Source: Micromonospora luteifusca | GTDB taxonomy: Bacteria > Actinomycetota > Actinomycetes > Mycobacteriales > Micromonosporaceae | Reading direction: 5' to 3' | DNA length: 64,000 bases | Assembly (NCBI RefSeq): GCF_016907275.1 | Contig: NZ_JAFBBP010000001.1 | Location: 930,001-994,000 of the forward strand | Part shown: piece after piece, positions 35,078 to 44,118 of the stretch | Layout of the letters: every line of letters begins with the position of its first letter | How positions within the stretch are numbered: position 1 is the stretch's first letter | The notes under the pieces: generated by a model | Seen by the model: the letters and a program-made list of their open reading frames with translations, nothing else | What the model was told of the DNA's origin: nothing | Databases searched by the model: none | Made by a program: the position numbers and the translations under genes

Positions 35078-36070
35078 GTGCTGCTGCGACTGGCTTACAT
35101 GGGTGTGACGAACGCGTTCGCGGTGCTGCGCCTGCTACCGATGAGCAATCGGGACAAGGATGTGGAGATCCTTGCCCTGCGCCATCAGATCACCGTGCTG
35201 GAAAGCCAGCTCGGCAAGGAGAAGGTGCGGTTCGACGCGAGTGATCGGGCGTTCCTGGCGGCGCTGCTGCACCGGCTGCCGCGCGATGTGCTACGCAGAG
35301 TGCGGCTGCTGGTCCGCCCCGACACGGTGCTGCGCTGGCACCGCGACCTGGTCGCCCGCCGCCACGCGCACATGTCCCGGCCGAAGCGCCCGGGCCGGCC
35401 GCGGACCCTGCGTTCCGTCCGCGCCCTGGTGCTCCGCCTGGCCCGGGAAAATCCCAGCTGGGGCTACCGACGCCTGCACGGCGAACTGCTGGTTCTGGGG
35501 GTGCAGGTGGCCGCCTCCACCGTGTGGGAGATCCTGAAGGAGGCAGGCATCGATTCGGCACCCGACCGGGCTTCCAGCACCTGGGCCGACTTCCTGCGCT
35601 CCCAGGCCGACGCCCTGCTGGCATGCGACTTCCTGGAGACCGTCACCCTGACCGGGGCGAGGATGTACGTATTCGCGGTGATCGAGCACGGCAGTCGCCG
35701 GATCCGGATCCTGGGCGCCACCACGCACCCGACAGCGTCCTGGGTGGTGCAGGCCGCGAAGAACCTCGTCATGGACCTTGAAGACGCCGGTTACCGGGCG
35801 CGGTTCATGATCCGGGACCGGGACGGCAAGTTCCCCGAGCTGTTCGACGCCGTCCTCGCGGACGCGGGCATCGAAATCGTGCTGAGCGGCATCCGGATGC
35901 CGAGAAAACAGTTCTACAACGGGCACCGGCCTCACCAGGGCATAGCCAACGCCCGCCCGCTGCACCCGTTGCCCGCGCAGGTCACCGATCCGGACAAGTT
36001 GGCCTACCTCAACATACGAAGACGCGAGCGCCTCGGCGGCATCCTCCACGAATACGAGCATGCCGCGTGA
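35078..36070 (+). pseudogene. Integrase-core transposase (IS481/IS3-like) with catalytic Glu deleted
   Basis: 330 aa, GTG start. HTH part: MSNRDKDVEILALRHQITVL; core with first Asp in LACDFLETVTLTGARMYVFA and second Asp in FMIRDRDGKF. Relatives then read GIRMPRMNxIMERW...FYNEHRPHQ, where the E of MERW is the third catalytic residue. Here GIRMPRK jumps straight to QFYNGHRPHQGI, an in-frame loss of about 33 codons at ~35905-35910. The frame stays open to a normal C-terminus, so the protein could still be made but should not catalyse transposition. Confidence 0.82.
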
Positions 36071-36136
36071 CCTGCGCGGACGATATCTTCGGCAGGGGCA
36101 GCGTCAAGGCGTTTGCCCAGCGGAATGTGGGCGATA

Positions 36137-36172
36137 CCGCGGCCCGGTCGACTAGAGTCGACCGGGCCGCGG
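36137..36172. terminator. Perfect hairpin between convergent genes
   Basis: 16-bp perfect arms (36137-36152, 36157-36172; CCGCGGCCCGGTCGAC) with a 4-nt loop, followed on the plus strand by CCTTT. It lies 37 bp after the GH127 stop and 67 bp after the transposase stop, so it serves both. Confidence 0.82.
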
Positions 36173-36208
36173 CCTTTGGTGGGCGGATTCGACGACGGCC
36201 GGTGTCTC

Positions 36209-39200
36209 CTATGGAGCGAGTTCCTTGTTCGACCGGGCCGCGTGGGAGACGATGAGGTCATTCTCAGCGGCGGTGAAGACGCCCGCATCGAGGAACTCCT
36301 CGGCGATGCGGGTGACGGTGCTAACGAACTGGCCGTGATTCTTGAAGGGCGCCTCATCCCAGACCAGGTCGAGGAAGGTCGGGCCGTCGGTGCCGGGTGA
36401 GGTAATTCCCTGCACGGGTACGTCGTAGTTCGGCAGGCCGTCGTTGCGCTTGTGGTTCGGTACGCCGGTGTCGACCGACCCGAACACGATCGTCGGCTCG
36501 ACTCGCCGGAAGTACGACGAGGCGGCCTGGGCATCGCCGATGTAGTACGGCCGCAGGTTGAAGCCGTGGGTGGTGAAGAGCAGGTCACCCCCCGCCGTGG
36601 TGCCGGCCTGGGTGATCGCCGCGCGGGAGTAGTCTCCGTCCCGCTTCAGGTGCCGGTAGAGGGACAGTTCGCGGTAGTTGCCGCTGCCGGGGTTGCCGAG
36701 GATCTGCATGAGGAGGGGGCCCCAGAAGATCGACTGCGTGTCGGGGCGGTCGATCGCCCGTTCGATCCGGATGCTGAACGGCATCCGGATCTCGATGGTG
36801 TCGCCCGGCGCCCAGGTACGGCTCAACGTCAGGTAGCTTGCGGGTTTCGCGTCGACGTCCTGGCTGACGCCGTTGATGCTGACGTGGAAGCCCTTCTCCA
36901 CCCAGCCCGGCACCCGCAGCTTGATGTCGAGCGGCCCGCTGCCGTTGACGGTCAGCTTGGTGTGGTCCTCCCGCGGGTAGCTCGTCTCCTGAGTGACGAC
37001 GAAGCCCTTCTCGGCCCAGGTGAGCGTCGACGGTACGTACAGGTTGACCCACAGGGTCGTGCCGTCGGCCGACTTGAAGTACACCGTCTCCTGGTACTTG
37101 GTGTGGTTCTCCAGGCCCGTCCCGCCGCAGCAGGTCCCGGTGTTGCCGTAGCTGCGGGTGATGCCCGGGGTCAACGGTTGGAAGTAGGTGACCTGTGGGT
37201 TGCTGACGCTCGTCGTGTCGGCCCGCGAGCCGGCGATCTGGTTGAACAGCCCCCGCTCGTAGTGGTCCATGTACGCCGGGTCGTGCTCGTGCAGGAACAG
37301 ATTGCGGGCCAGCTTGAGCAGGTTGTACGCGCTGCAGGTTTCCGCACCGCCCTGGGCGATCGAGTTCGCGATGTTGTCCCGGTTCTGGAACAACTCGGTG
37401 TTGTTGTTGGACCCGGGGTAGTTGCCGCCCAAACCACCGTGTGCGTACCTGCGGTGCGGGACGAGCATGCCGAAGAAGTTCTTCGCGGCCTGGAAGTACT
37501 CGGGGTCCCCGCTGTGCTCGTAGACACGCATGTATCCGACGAACTGCGGCATGTGCATGTTGACGTGCAGCCGATCCGGGCGGCGACGACCGGGCCGGGT
37601 CTGTGGCGTCGTGACGAGGATGTCGCGGTTCTCGACGCAGGCGTCGAAGAGCGACTCCCGGTTGTCGAAGCGCTTGGCGGTGTCCAGGTGCTTCGCGTCG
37701 CCGGTGAGCGCGTAGATCTCAGGGAACACCTCGTTCGCGCCGCCGGACTCGCCGGCGATGTAGAGGTCCCACATGTAGTTCAGGTTGTCCCGGGTGATCG
37801 GGCCCGCGTACTGCGGGTGGTTCTTGTCCCCGATGGTCAGCGCGAGGTGCGCCCAGTCGGCCATCTTGACCACGACGTCGAGGGCCTTGTGGTTGTCGGT
37901 GTGGTAATACGCGTCGAGCAGACCGCGCATGATCTTGTGCTGCGTGTACCACGGCGCCCACGTGTTGGTGCCCGCGTTGCCGCCGTAGACGGCCCACCGC
38001 GGCGGACCGAGCCGCAGCACCGTGTCCTCCGGCAGCGCGCCCAGATAACCCGGGTGGGTCGGCACCCAGTCGGCGGCCCCGCTGCTCTGGGCCACGACGA
38101 TGCCGCCGTCCCGGCCGTTGGGCGAGGCGTCCTTGATCGCGGTACCGCCCTCCTCCTCGAACCGGTACCAGGCGATCGACCCGCCGGCAGTACTCCCGGT
38201 CGGCGAGTCCAGCATCGACCGGACCTCCGCCTGGCTCAGGGCCCGGTCAAAGATGTGGAACTCGTCGATGCTCGCGTCCAGGAACGCATCGCCGTACTGC
38301 GACCGCCCGATCCACCGGTTGCCGGGGTTCCCGAGGTTGGCCGGGCTGAGCGTCATGGCCGTGTTTTGGCCGGCCTGCTGACCGTTCACGTACAGCGTGC
38401 CGGTGTTCTGGGTGAGCGTGACGGCCAGGTGCACCCACTGGTTGGTCGGCAACGCCGCGTTGCCGTCGATCCGTTGCTCCCCACCGCCACCGCTGACCGT
38501 GATCGCGAACCTCGGCACGTTGCCGGTGACACCGGCGCGCGGGGTCAGGAACATGTTGACCGTAGTGTTCTGACCGAAGTCGAACAGCCGGCTCCAGCTC
38601 TGAGTGGCCGCGAGGTTCACCCAGGTGGCGATGGTGAAGTCGGCGAGCTGGCTGATCGCCTCCTGGGGCAGGGTCACGTGCTGCGCCCGGCTGGGGCCGT
38701 TCAGGCGCAGGCCGCTGCCGAATCGGCCCGGCACCCGACCGATCTGCGGCTCCTGCGGCTCCTCACCGCCCGGGCCGCCCCCGCCCATCCGCGCGGTGAT
38801 CGCCGCCTGGCACGCCGCGAGCTCATTGACCATCCAGTCGAGCTTGCTCTTGAAAATCGGCTCACCAAGGTCGGCGTAGCCCTGCGCCAGGGCCGTCATG
38901 AAGTGGCCGGCCCAGTGGCCGCTCAGCAGTCCACCGTCCTCCCAGCCGCCAGGGACGGAGACGCCCGCCGGGTTCGGCCGACCGGCCTGGTTGTTGAACA
39001 GCACGAGGAACCGGCGCTCGTCGAACTGCCGGAGCCAGGCCTTCATGCGGTCGCGCTTCTCCTGGAGCAATCCGTTGCCCAGCTTTACGTCACGCAGCTG
39101 GAACGGCCTGACTGGGGCGGTAGCGCCGGGGCCGAGATCGGCCGGGGTCGCGGCGAGCGTGCTCAGGCCTGCTGTCGCCTCGAGGGCTGGTGCCGCCTCG

Positions 39201-39307
39201 GCGGCTGTCGCCGGCAACGCGCCTGCGGTGGCCGCCGCGGCCACACCGATGGCTGATGCCTGAAGAACTTTGCGCCGACTGATGGGGCGCTTGTCGGGTT
39301 GGGTCAC
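36209..39307 (-). CDS. Tat-exported GH127 (beta-L-arabinofuranosidase-like) hydrolase with embedded LamG-like domain
   Basis: 1032 aa. Tat signal (SRRKVLQASAIGVAAAATAG). The GH127 fold starts near residue 70 (LGNGLLQEKRDRMKAWLR), is interrupted at ~185-375 by a concanavalin-like/LamG domain (FTIATWVNLAATQSWSRLFD; IDEFHIFDRALSQAEV), then resumes. Zinc/catalytic residues match HypBA1: Glu656-Thr-Cys658 in GGAETCSAYN and Cys726-Cys727 in TCCGGTG, one of which is the nucleophile. It should release L-arabinofuranose or a related sugar outside the cell. Starts with GTG. LacI-type sites lie 470-570 bp upstream. Confidence 0.9.
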   Translation of the reverse strand: MTQPDKRPISRRKVLQASAIGVAAAATAGALPATAAEAAPALEATAGLSTLAATPADLGPGATAPVRPFQLRDVKLGNGLLQEKRDRMKAWLRQFDERRFLVLFNNQAGRPNPAGVSVPGGWEDGGLLSGHWAGHFMTALAQGYADLGEPIFKSKLDWMVNELAACQAAITARMGGGGPGGEEPQEPQIGRVPGRFGSGLRLNGPSRAQHVTLPQEAISQLADFTIATWVNLAATQSWSRLFDFGQNTTVNMFLTPRAGVTGNVPRFAITVSGGGGEQRIDGNAALPTNQWVHLAVTLTQNTGTLYVNGQQAGQNTAMTLSPANLGNPGNRWIGRSQYGDAFLDASIDEFHIFDRALSQAEVRSMLDSPTGSTAGGSIAWYRFEEEGGTAIKDASPNGRDGGIVVAQSSGAADWVPTHPGYLGALPEDTVLRLGPPRWAVYGGNAGTNTWAPWYTQHKIMRGLLDAYYHTDNHKALDVVVKMADWAHLALTIGDKNHPQYAGPITRDNLNYMWDLYIAGESGGANEVFPEIYALTGDAKHLDTAKRFDNRESLFDACVENRDILVTTPQTRPGRRRPDRLHVNMHMPQFVGYMRVYEHSGDPEYFQAAKNFFGMLVPHRRYAHGGLGGNYPGSNNNTELFQNRDNIANSIAQGGAETCSAYNLLKLARNLFLHEHDPAYMDHYERGLFNQIAGSRADTTSVSNPQVTYFQPLTPGITRSYGNTGTCCGGTGLENHTKYQETVYFKSADGTTLWVNLYVPSTLTWAEKGFVVTQETSYPREDHTKLTVNGSGPLDIKLRVPGWVEKGFHVSINGVSQDVDAKPASYLTLSRTWAPGDTIEIRMPFSIRIERAIDRPDTQSIFWGPLLMQILGNPGSGNYRELSLYRHLKRDGDYSRAAITQAGTTAGGDLLFTTHGFNLRPYYIGDAQAASSYFRRVEPTIVFGSVDTGVPNHKRNDGLPNYDVPVQGITSPGTDGPTFLDLVWDEAPFKNHGQFVSTVTRIAEEFLDAGVFTAAENDLIVSHAARSNKELAP

Positions 39308-39780
39308 TTGGAATCGTCCTCACATGTCGGTCCGTACTGACCGCTCGGCCAGCCTCTTGCTCGCGGTCGATCCGCTTGATGGATTGGCCTCGGCCGGGGT
39401 GGTCAGCTGTCATGCCGGACGGAGGTAGCGATGACCGAGCGAATGATGGGCCCGGATGACAGCGGTCGGCCAGTAGCGGGCGGGATGCCGCTGGGCGTGT
39501 TGGGGTAGTCGCTCAGGGAGTTGTCGACGGTTGGCCCCCGTGGCGGTCCGTCTCGTGTGCAGGTGTCATGCGTGCGGCGCGAGCCCCGCGACTGCAAGGA
39601 GGGACGCCGCGGTGCTCGGCGCGTTCCGCTCTCCAAGCCGTGACAAGGCTCGTCGATGGGTTGGCGCTATCTCATCGACGCTCCTCCACTAAACCGTTGT
39701 GCTGGCCCACAGACGCCGGTGCCCGCGGCGGCCCACGGAAGGCGCTGAGTCAGCGGCGGGGGGCCTTGATCACCAACCAA
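39308..39780. other. Upstream region of GH127 without a gene
   Basis: About 470 bp with no frame that shows family motifs. It must contain the GH127 promoter. I see no clear -35/-10 pair on the minus strand. Confidence 0.5.
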
Positions 39781-39793
39781 TGTGAGCGCTAAC
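39781..39793. promoter_or_regulatory. LacI-type operator 1
   Basis: TGTGAGCGCTAAC is built around the palindrome AGCGCT, typical of LacI/GalR repressors. A second copy in inverse orientation lies 79 bp away. Confidence 0.6.
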
Positions 39794-39834
39794 TCTAAGG
39801 TCGACAGTGCCGGCGGGCAAGCAATAACTCTCGA

Positions 39835-39863
39835 TTGACACGTGCCGGAAACATCTCTATGTT
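39835..39863 (+). promoter_or_regulatory. Sigma-70-type promoter with overlapping operator
   Basis: TTGACA (39835-39840), 17-bp spacer, TATGTT (39858-39863), the best housekeeping-type promoter seen in the window. The -10 box overlaps LacI-type operator 2, so a bound repressor would block it. It points at the P450 gene, 143 bp downstream. Confidence 0.7.
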
Positions 39864-39874
39864 AGCGCTCAACA
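39860..39874. promoter_or_regulatory. LacI-type operator 2
   Basis: TGTTAGCGCTCAACA, near-palindromic around AGCGCT; its core GTTAGCGCTCA is the inverse complement of TGAGCGCTAAC in operator 1. Placement on the -10 box indicates repression. Confidence 0.65.
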
Positions 39875-40005
39875 GGCCTGGCTGGTCGGCCGTCAGCCGT
39901 CCGCTCCGAAGCCAGACGCACGACGTGGTGACCAGGCGCGCGCCATCCGACAGGATGCGCAAGGCGACCGGAGCACACAGTGCACTTCCCGCTCATGGAG
40001 GCGAC

Positions 40006-41196
40006 GTGGCCACCGAGTTCGGCGTCTCAGAGTTGTGGGATCCGGTGGTGCGCCGTGACCCGCACAGGTTCTACGACCGGGTGCGAGCCACTGGCAGGCC
40101 GGTCCTTCAGATCGATCCCGCAGGCAACCGGTTCTGGGTGATCGCCGGACATGCCGATGTGCTGGAAGGGCTGCGTCACCCGGCGATCGGACACGAGGTT
40201 CACCGGCGTTGCCCCGGCGGTAGGCAGCCCGCCCGGCACGAACTGTCGGAGGTAGCGAGGATCGAGGCCCGCCAGCTCATCAGCCTTGATCCGCCCGACC
40301 ACACCCGCCTGCGAGGGCTGGTCAGCGGCGGCTTCACGGCACGGGCAGTGGCCCGGTTGGAGCCGTGGATCAGCCAACTCGCCGACCGGCTGGTCGCGCG
40401 GGCGCGCCAGCAGGGACGGATCGACGGGATCGCCGACCTTGCCGACCCGGTGCCGGTCAACGTCATCGCCGAGCTGGTCGGCATTCCGGAACCGGACCGG
40501 CCACAGTTCCGCGCCTGGTCGGCGGCGATCGTGTCGGCCAGCATCGACAGCTCGGCCGCCACGCTGGCATTCGCGGCATACCTCGACGAGCTGGCGGCCC
40601 GGCGGCGGGCCGTCCCCGCCGATGACCTGATATCGCAACTGGTGGCCCACGAGGAACAGGGCGACCGACTCGACCGGGACGAACTGGTGGCGCTGGTGCA
40701 GCTGCTGCTCATCGCCGGCCAGGAGACAACCGTCGACCTGATCAGCAACGGCATTCGACTCCTGCTCACCCATCCCGACCAATGGCAGGCACTGCGGGAC
40801 GATCCGCTGCTGGCGGCAGCGGTGGTCGAGGAGACACTCCGGTTCCGGGGCCCGGTCGAGATCGTGCCACCGCGATTTTCCCTTGAGGACGTCGAGATAG
40901 CTGGTGGTCGGATCCCTGCGTTCGACCGCGTGGGATTGTCGTTGTGGGGAGCCAACCGTGACCCCACAGTGTTCGACCGGCCGCACGTGTTCGACATCCA
41001 CCGCACCGACGTTCGCAAGCACATCGCCTTCGGGCACGGGATCCACTTCTGCCTCGGCGCCCACCTGGCCCGGCTGGAGAGCCGGATCATGTTCGAACGA
41101 ATCGCGCAACAGCTTCCTAACCTGCGTCTCGCGGTCGAGCCCGATGTTCTCGACGGCTTTCGTCTACATCACGACGGACTGCCGCTGGAGGTTTGA
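40006..41196 (+). CDS. Cytochrome P450
   Basis: 396-aa soluble haem monooxygenase. I-helix A237-G-Q-E-T241 (AGQETTVDLI), ExxR E276-T-L-R279, haem loop FGHGIHFCLGAHLAR with ligand Cys349. GTG 40006 is chosen because GGAGG lies 4-5 nt upstream and the length then fits the family; the frame is open further upstream over the promoter. The I-helix has Gln-Glu instead of the usual acidic-Thr pair (GxE/DT is kept). No ferredoxin or reductase gene is linked. Substrate unknown. Confidence 0.93.
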   Translation: MATEFGVSELWDPVVRRDPHRFYDRVRATGRPVLQIDPAGNRFWVIAGHADVLEGLRHPAIGHEVHRRCPGGRQPARHELSEVARIEARQLISLDPPDHTRLRGLVSGGFTARAVARLEPWISQLADRLVARARQQGRIDGIADLADPVPVNVIAELVGIPEPDRPQFRAWSAAIVSASIDSSAATLAFAAYLDELAARRRAVPADDLISQLVAHEEQGDRLDRDELVALVQLLLIAGQETTVDLISNGIRLLLTHPDQWQALRDDPLLAAAVVEETLRFRGPVEIVPPRFSLEDVEIAGGRIPAFDRVGLSLWGANRDPTVFDRPHVFDIHRTDVRKHIAFGHGIHFCLGAHLARLESRIMFERIAQQLPNLRLAVEPDVLDGFRLHHDGLPLEV

Positions 41197-41197
41197 A

Positions 41198-41224
41198 GCG
41201 GGACGCTCGGTCACGCCGTCCCGC
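41198..41224 (+). terminator. Weak hairpin after P450
   Basis: 8-bp perfect stem GCGGGACG/CGTCCCGC (41198-41205, 41217-41224) with an 11-nt loop, two bases after the stop codon. Confidence 0.5.
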
Positions 41225-41296
41225 GCACGAGGTAAATGGTCTCCCGGCAACCGTGCACGAGGTCGTTAGGCAGCCCCCGGAAGCTGGCCAGCCGCT

Positions 41297-41400
41297 GCTC
41301 CCTTCGCCCCACCTGTAGGCGGCTTTGCTGTTGTCGACGTCGAGACCACCGGCTTGGTGGCGCCGGGTGGTCGGTGACTGATCGACATCGCATTCCCTCC
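41297..41400 (+). pseudogene. DEDDh exonuclease (DnaQ-like) N-terminal fragment
   Basis: The plus strand reads GGFAVVDVETTGLVAPGGR, stop, LIDIAF. This is the first exonuclease motif (VDVETTGL with Asp and Glu metal ligands) followed by the usual I-I-E/D-I-A strand. A stop codon interrupts it and nothing downstream continues. Bases 41401-41636 show no gene. Confidence 0.5.
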
Positions 41401-41636
41401 GCCACCACTGTCATCCGCCTCACCCTGCAACCGAACGGCAATTATTGCCAACCATTCGCGGTGGTCTCGTTACGACGCCGAAAGGTATCCGATTCGGCGT
41501 AGACAGACGCCTTACCTGTGGGGGCTCACCATCTCGCGAGCGACAGAAATTCCGTCCCTGCCGAAAGTGGCGCGACCGCGAACAACCGAGCGCCCGGCCG
41601 AGGAACGCTGGTTCCTCAGCCGGGCGGGGTGAAGGG

Positions 41637-42329
41637 TCAGGACTGGGTGTTTCCCCGGAACACGGGGTCGGGGTCGGGGTCGGGGTCGGCAGAGTCGTAG
41701 AAGCGCAGCCGAACGTCGCGAGCCGCCGCGAAGTGGACGTTGGCACGTTCGCCCGCTACTTCGACATCGCGAGCCAGGATCGCCTCCAACAGCGCCTCGT
41801 GCTCGCCGCGGGAGTCCTGGTATCTCCCGGCGTAGTGAAGCGCCGTCGCCGGATAACGGCGGAGGTAGAGGTCGAGGCGCTTCAGGAAGTCGATCAGTGC
41901 GCTGTTGTGTGTGGCCGCCCAGATGGCTTCGTGAAACTTCCGGTTCGCGGCGTTCAGCGCGGCCACGTCGTCGGGCGGGACCTCTCGCAGGATCTCGTGC
42001 AGTCGGATGAGCTGCATCCGGTCGAAGCTGGTGTGCCGCTCCGCGGCCCCACGGGCGGCCGCGGCCTCCAGCGGAATACGTACCTCGTAGATGTCGAAGA
42101 GTGCCTGGGCACTGCGGCCAGCAACGCGAAGTTGCCGCTCTGATGACTCGACGAGGCCGTCACGGGTAAGCAGGCGCAGTGCCTCCCGAACTGGTGTCCG
42201 GCTGACGCCCATGCGCGTCGCGACCGTCGTCACGACCAGCGGCGCCCCGGCTTCGAGTTCGCCGCTGATGATGTCGTCCCGCAGCCTCGCGTAGACGTCG
42301 GCGGCCAACTCTCTCGAACCGTTGGTCAC
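41637..42329 (-). CDS. GntR family regulator, FadR/FCD subfamily
   Basis: 230 aa. Winged helix residues ~8-76 ([40 protein letters not shown]), then the all-helical FCD ligand domain ([40 protein letters not shown]). FCD regulators bind small organic acids. GTG start with GAAGG just upstream. Same strand as and 104 bp after the ABC ATPase gene, so it may end the catabolic operon. The C-terminus carries a Asp-Pro repeat from a DNA hexamer array. Confidence 0.92.
   Translation of the reverse strand: MTNGSRELAADVYARLRDDIISGELEAGAPLVVTTVATRMGVSRTPVREALRLLTRDGLVESSERQLRVAGRSAQALFDIYEVRIPLEAAAARGAAERHTSFDRMQLIRLHEILREVPPDDVAALNAANRKFHEAIWAATHNSALIDFLKRLDLYLRRYPATALHYAGRYQDSRGEHEALLEAILARDVEVAGERANVHFAAARDVRLRFYDSADPDPDPDPVFRGNTQS
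41664..41687. repeat. Tandem hexamer (GGGGTC)x4 inside the GntR gene
   Basis: Four exact 6-bp units encode (Asp-Pro)4 near the regulator's C-terminus. Copy-number change by slippage keeps the frame, adding or removing one Asp-Pro dipeptide per unit. Confidence 0.9.
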
Positions 42330-42433
42330 CCCTTCGTCCCTCTCACATGCCTGCCTTCATTGCTCGACGGGAGCCATAAATCCAGCTCTGCAGGAGAGCC
42401 GATCTCCATCACGATGCGCGATACCATCCCCGT

Positions 42434-43237
42434 TTATAGCACCTTTGAAAGGAACGACTGCGTGCGGCCATTTTGCGGTCGGGCCAGAACTTGCTGCGGG
42501 TCGCCGTACTCGACAACGACTCCGTCGTCCATGAACACGACCGTGTCGGCGACCTCCCGGGCAAAGCCCATCTCGTGGGTGACGACGACCATGGTCATGC
42601 CCTCTGCCGCCAGCGACTTCATCACGTCCAGGACCTCGCCGACGAGTTCCGGGTCCAGCGCACTGGTCGGTTCGTCGAAGAGCATCAGCTTGGGCTCCAT
42701 CATCAGGGCGCGGGCGATGGCAACGCGCTGCTGCTGGCCGCCCGAGAGTTGGCTCGGGTAGCTGTCCGCCTTGTGGGCGAGACCAACCCGCTCCAACAGC
42801 CGCTGAGCCCGCTCGGTCGCCAACTGCCGGGAGTCCTTCTTGACCCGTACGGCGGCCTCCAGGCAGTTGCCGAGAACGGTCAGGTGGGGGAAGAGGTTCC
42901 ATTGCTGGAAGACCATCCCCACCTCGGCACGCTGCCGGCACACCTCCCGGTCACGCAGTTCGTGGAGCTTCTCGCCGACCTGGCGGTAGCCGATGAGATC
43001 GCCGTCGATCCAGATGCGGCCGGCCTGGATCTTCTCCAGGTGGTTGATGCAGCGCAGGAACGTGGACTTCCCCGAGCCGGACGGTCCGATCACGCACGTG
43101 ACCTCGCCTCGGGCTACCTCGAGGGAGATCCCCTTCAGAACCTCGACCCGGCCGAAGGACTTGCGTACGCCCTCGGCGCGGACCATCGGGCCCGACAGGC
43201 TCGACGATGCGATTTCGGTCGTCAATGTCGTCTCCAC
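42434..43237 (-). CDS. Polar amino-acid ABC importer ATPase (GlnQ-like)
   Basis: 267 aa. Walker [10 protein letters not shown] (51-59), signature [15 protein letters not shown], Walker [14 protein letters not shown], switch [13 protein letters not shown]: the standard HisP/GlnQ pattern. A ~20-residue extension precedes the domain. Starts with GTG 3 nt after the permease stop. Bases 42330-42433 separate it from the regulator gene. Confidence 0.95.
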   Translation of the reverse strand: METTLTTEIASSSLSGPMVRAEGVRKSFGRVEVLKGISLEVARGEVTCVIGPSGSGKSTFLRCINHLEKIQAGRIWIDGDLIGYRQVGEKLHELRDREVCRQRAEVGMVFQQWNLFPHLTVLGNCLEAAVRVKKDSRQLATERAQRLLERVGLAHKADSYPSQLSGGQQQRVAIARALMMEPKLMLFDEPTSALDPELVGEVLDVMKSLAAEGMTMVVVTHEMGFAREVADTVVFMDDGVVVEYGDPQQVLARPQNGRTQSFLSKVL

Positions 43238-43240
43238 TGT

Positions 43241-44116
43241 TCAGGCACCGGCCACCGCAGCCGGCGCGGGTTCGTCCCGCCGTGGCTTGGTCGAATGCGC
43301 CGAAGACCGCCCGATGTGCCGTTCCAGGCGGCCCTGCAGGAATGAGGTGATCGAGACCAGCAGGAGATACCACAGGCTGGCGACGATGAGCAGAGCGATG
43401 ATCTCGAAGTTCCCGGAGTAGATATTCTGCGCGGTCGAGAGCAGGTCTCCCCCGGCGATGAACGCCACGAGCGAGGTGTTCTTGAGTAAGGAGATGAACT
43501 GGTTGCCGGCGGGCGGCACGATTACTCGAAGTGCCTGGGGAAGCACCACCCGGCGTAGCAGGAGCGCTCGGTTCATACCGAGGGCCTGCGCGGCCTCCAC
43601 CTGGCCCCGGTCGACAGCCGCGATGCCGCCGCGGACGATTTCGGCGTTGTAGGCCGCCTCGTGCAGCGTCAGGCCCAGGATCGCGGCGACGAATCCGGTG
43701 ATGATGTCGTTGGTCTCGACGACGAACGACGTACCTGAGATGCCGATGTGTGGGAACAGCAGCCCGAGGTTGAACCAGAGGACGAGCTGCACGAGCAGGG
43801 GGACGCTGCGAAAGACCCAGACGTAGATTCCACTCAGCCAGGACAGCACCCGGCTGCTCGACAGCCGCATCACGGCGAGTCCGATTCCAAGCAGCAGACC
43901 GGTGATCTCGCAGATCACCGCCAGCTTCAGCGTCACCAGCAGGCCCTGCAGGATGGCGTCGGCGAACTGGTAATTCGCGATGACGTCCCAGTGCACGTTG
44001 GGACTGGAAGCGAACGTCCAGGCGAGGAACGCCGCGACCAGCACTGCGACCACCGTCAGCGCCCACAGTCCGGGCCGCGGGACCGGTTTCGCGCGGATCT
44101 CATTCTGGGCAGCCAT
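43241..44116 (-). CDS. Polar amino-acid ABC importer permease (HisM/GlnP type)
   Basis: 291 aa, about five to six membrane helices. Family motif HEAAYNAEIVRGGIAAVDRG QVEAAQALGMN is the EAA loop that docks on the ATPase. The first helix (LWALTVVAVLVAAFLAWTFA) precedes the transport domain. ATG 44116 lies 2 nt after the binding-protein stop. A single permease gene implies a homodimer. Confidence 0.95.
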   Translation of the reverse strand: MAAQNEIRAKPVPRPGLWALTVVAVLVAAFLAWTFASSPNVHWDVIANYQFADAILQGLLVTLKLAVICEITGLLLGIGLAVMRLSSSRVLSWLSGIYVWVFRSVPLLVQLVLWFNLGLLFPHIGISGTSFVVETNDIITGFVAAILGLTLHEAAYNAEIVRGGIAAVDRGQVEAAQALGMNRALLLRRVVLPQALRVIVPPAGNQFISLLKNTSLVAFIAGGDLLSTAQNIYSGNFEIIALLIVASLWYLLLVSITSFLQGRLERHIGRSSAHSTKPRRDEPAPAAVAGA

Positions 44117-44118
44117 GG

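Noticed and set aside
34732-35244. 170-codon plus-strand frame before the transposase
   Set aside because: Runs into the transposase gene in another frame and shows no conserved motif.
36452-39256. 934-codon open frame opposite the GH127 gene
   Set aside because: Antisense shadow of a very GC-rich gene; Arg/Val/Gly-rich composition with no motif, while the minus strand shows clear GH127 motifs.
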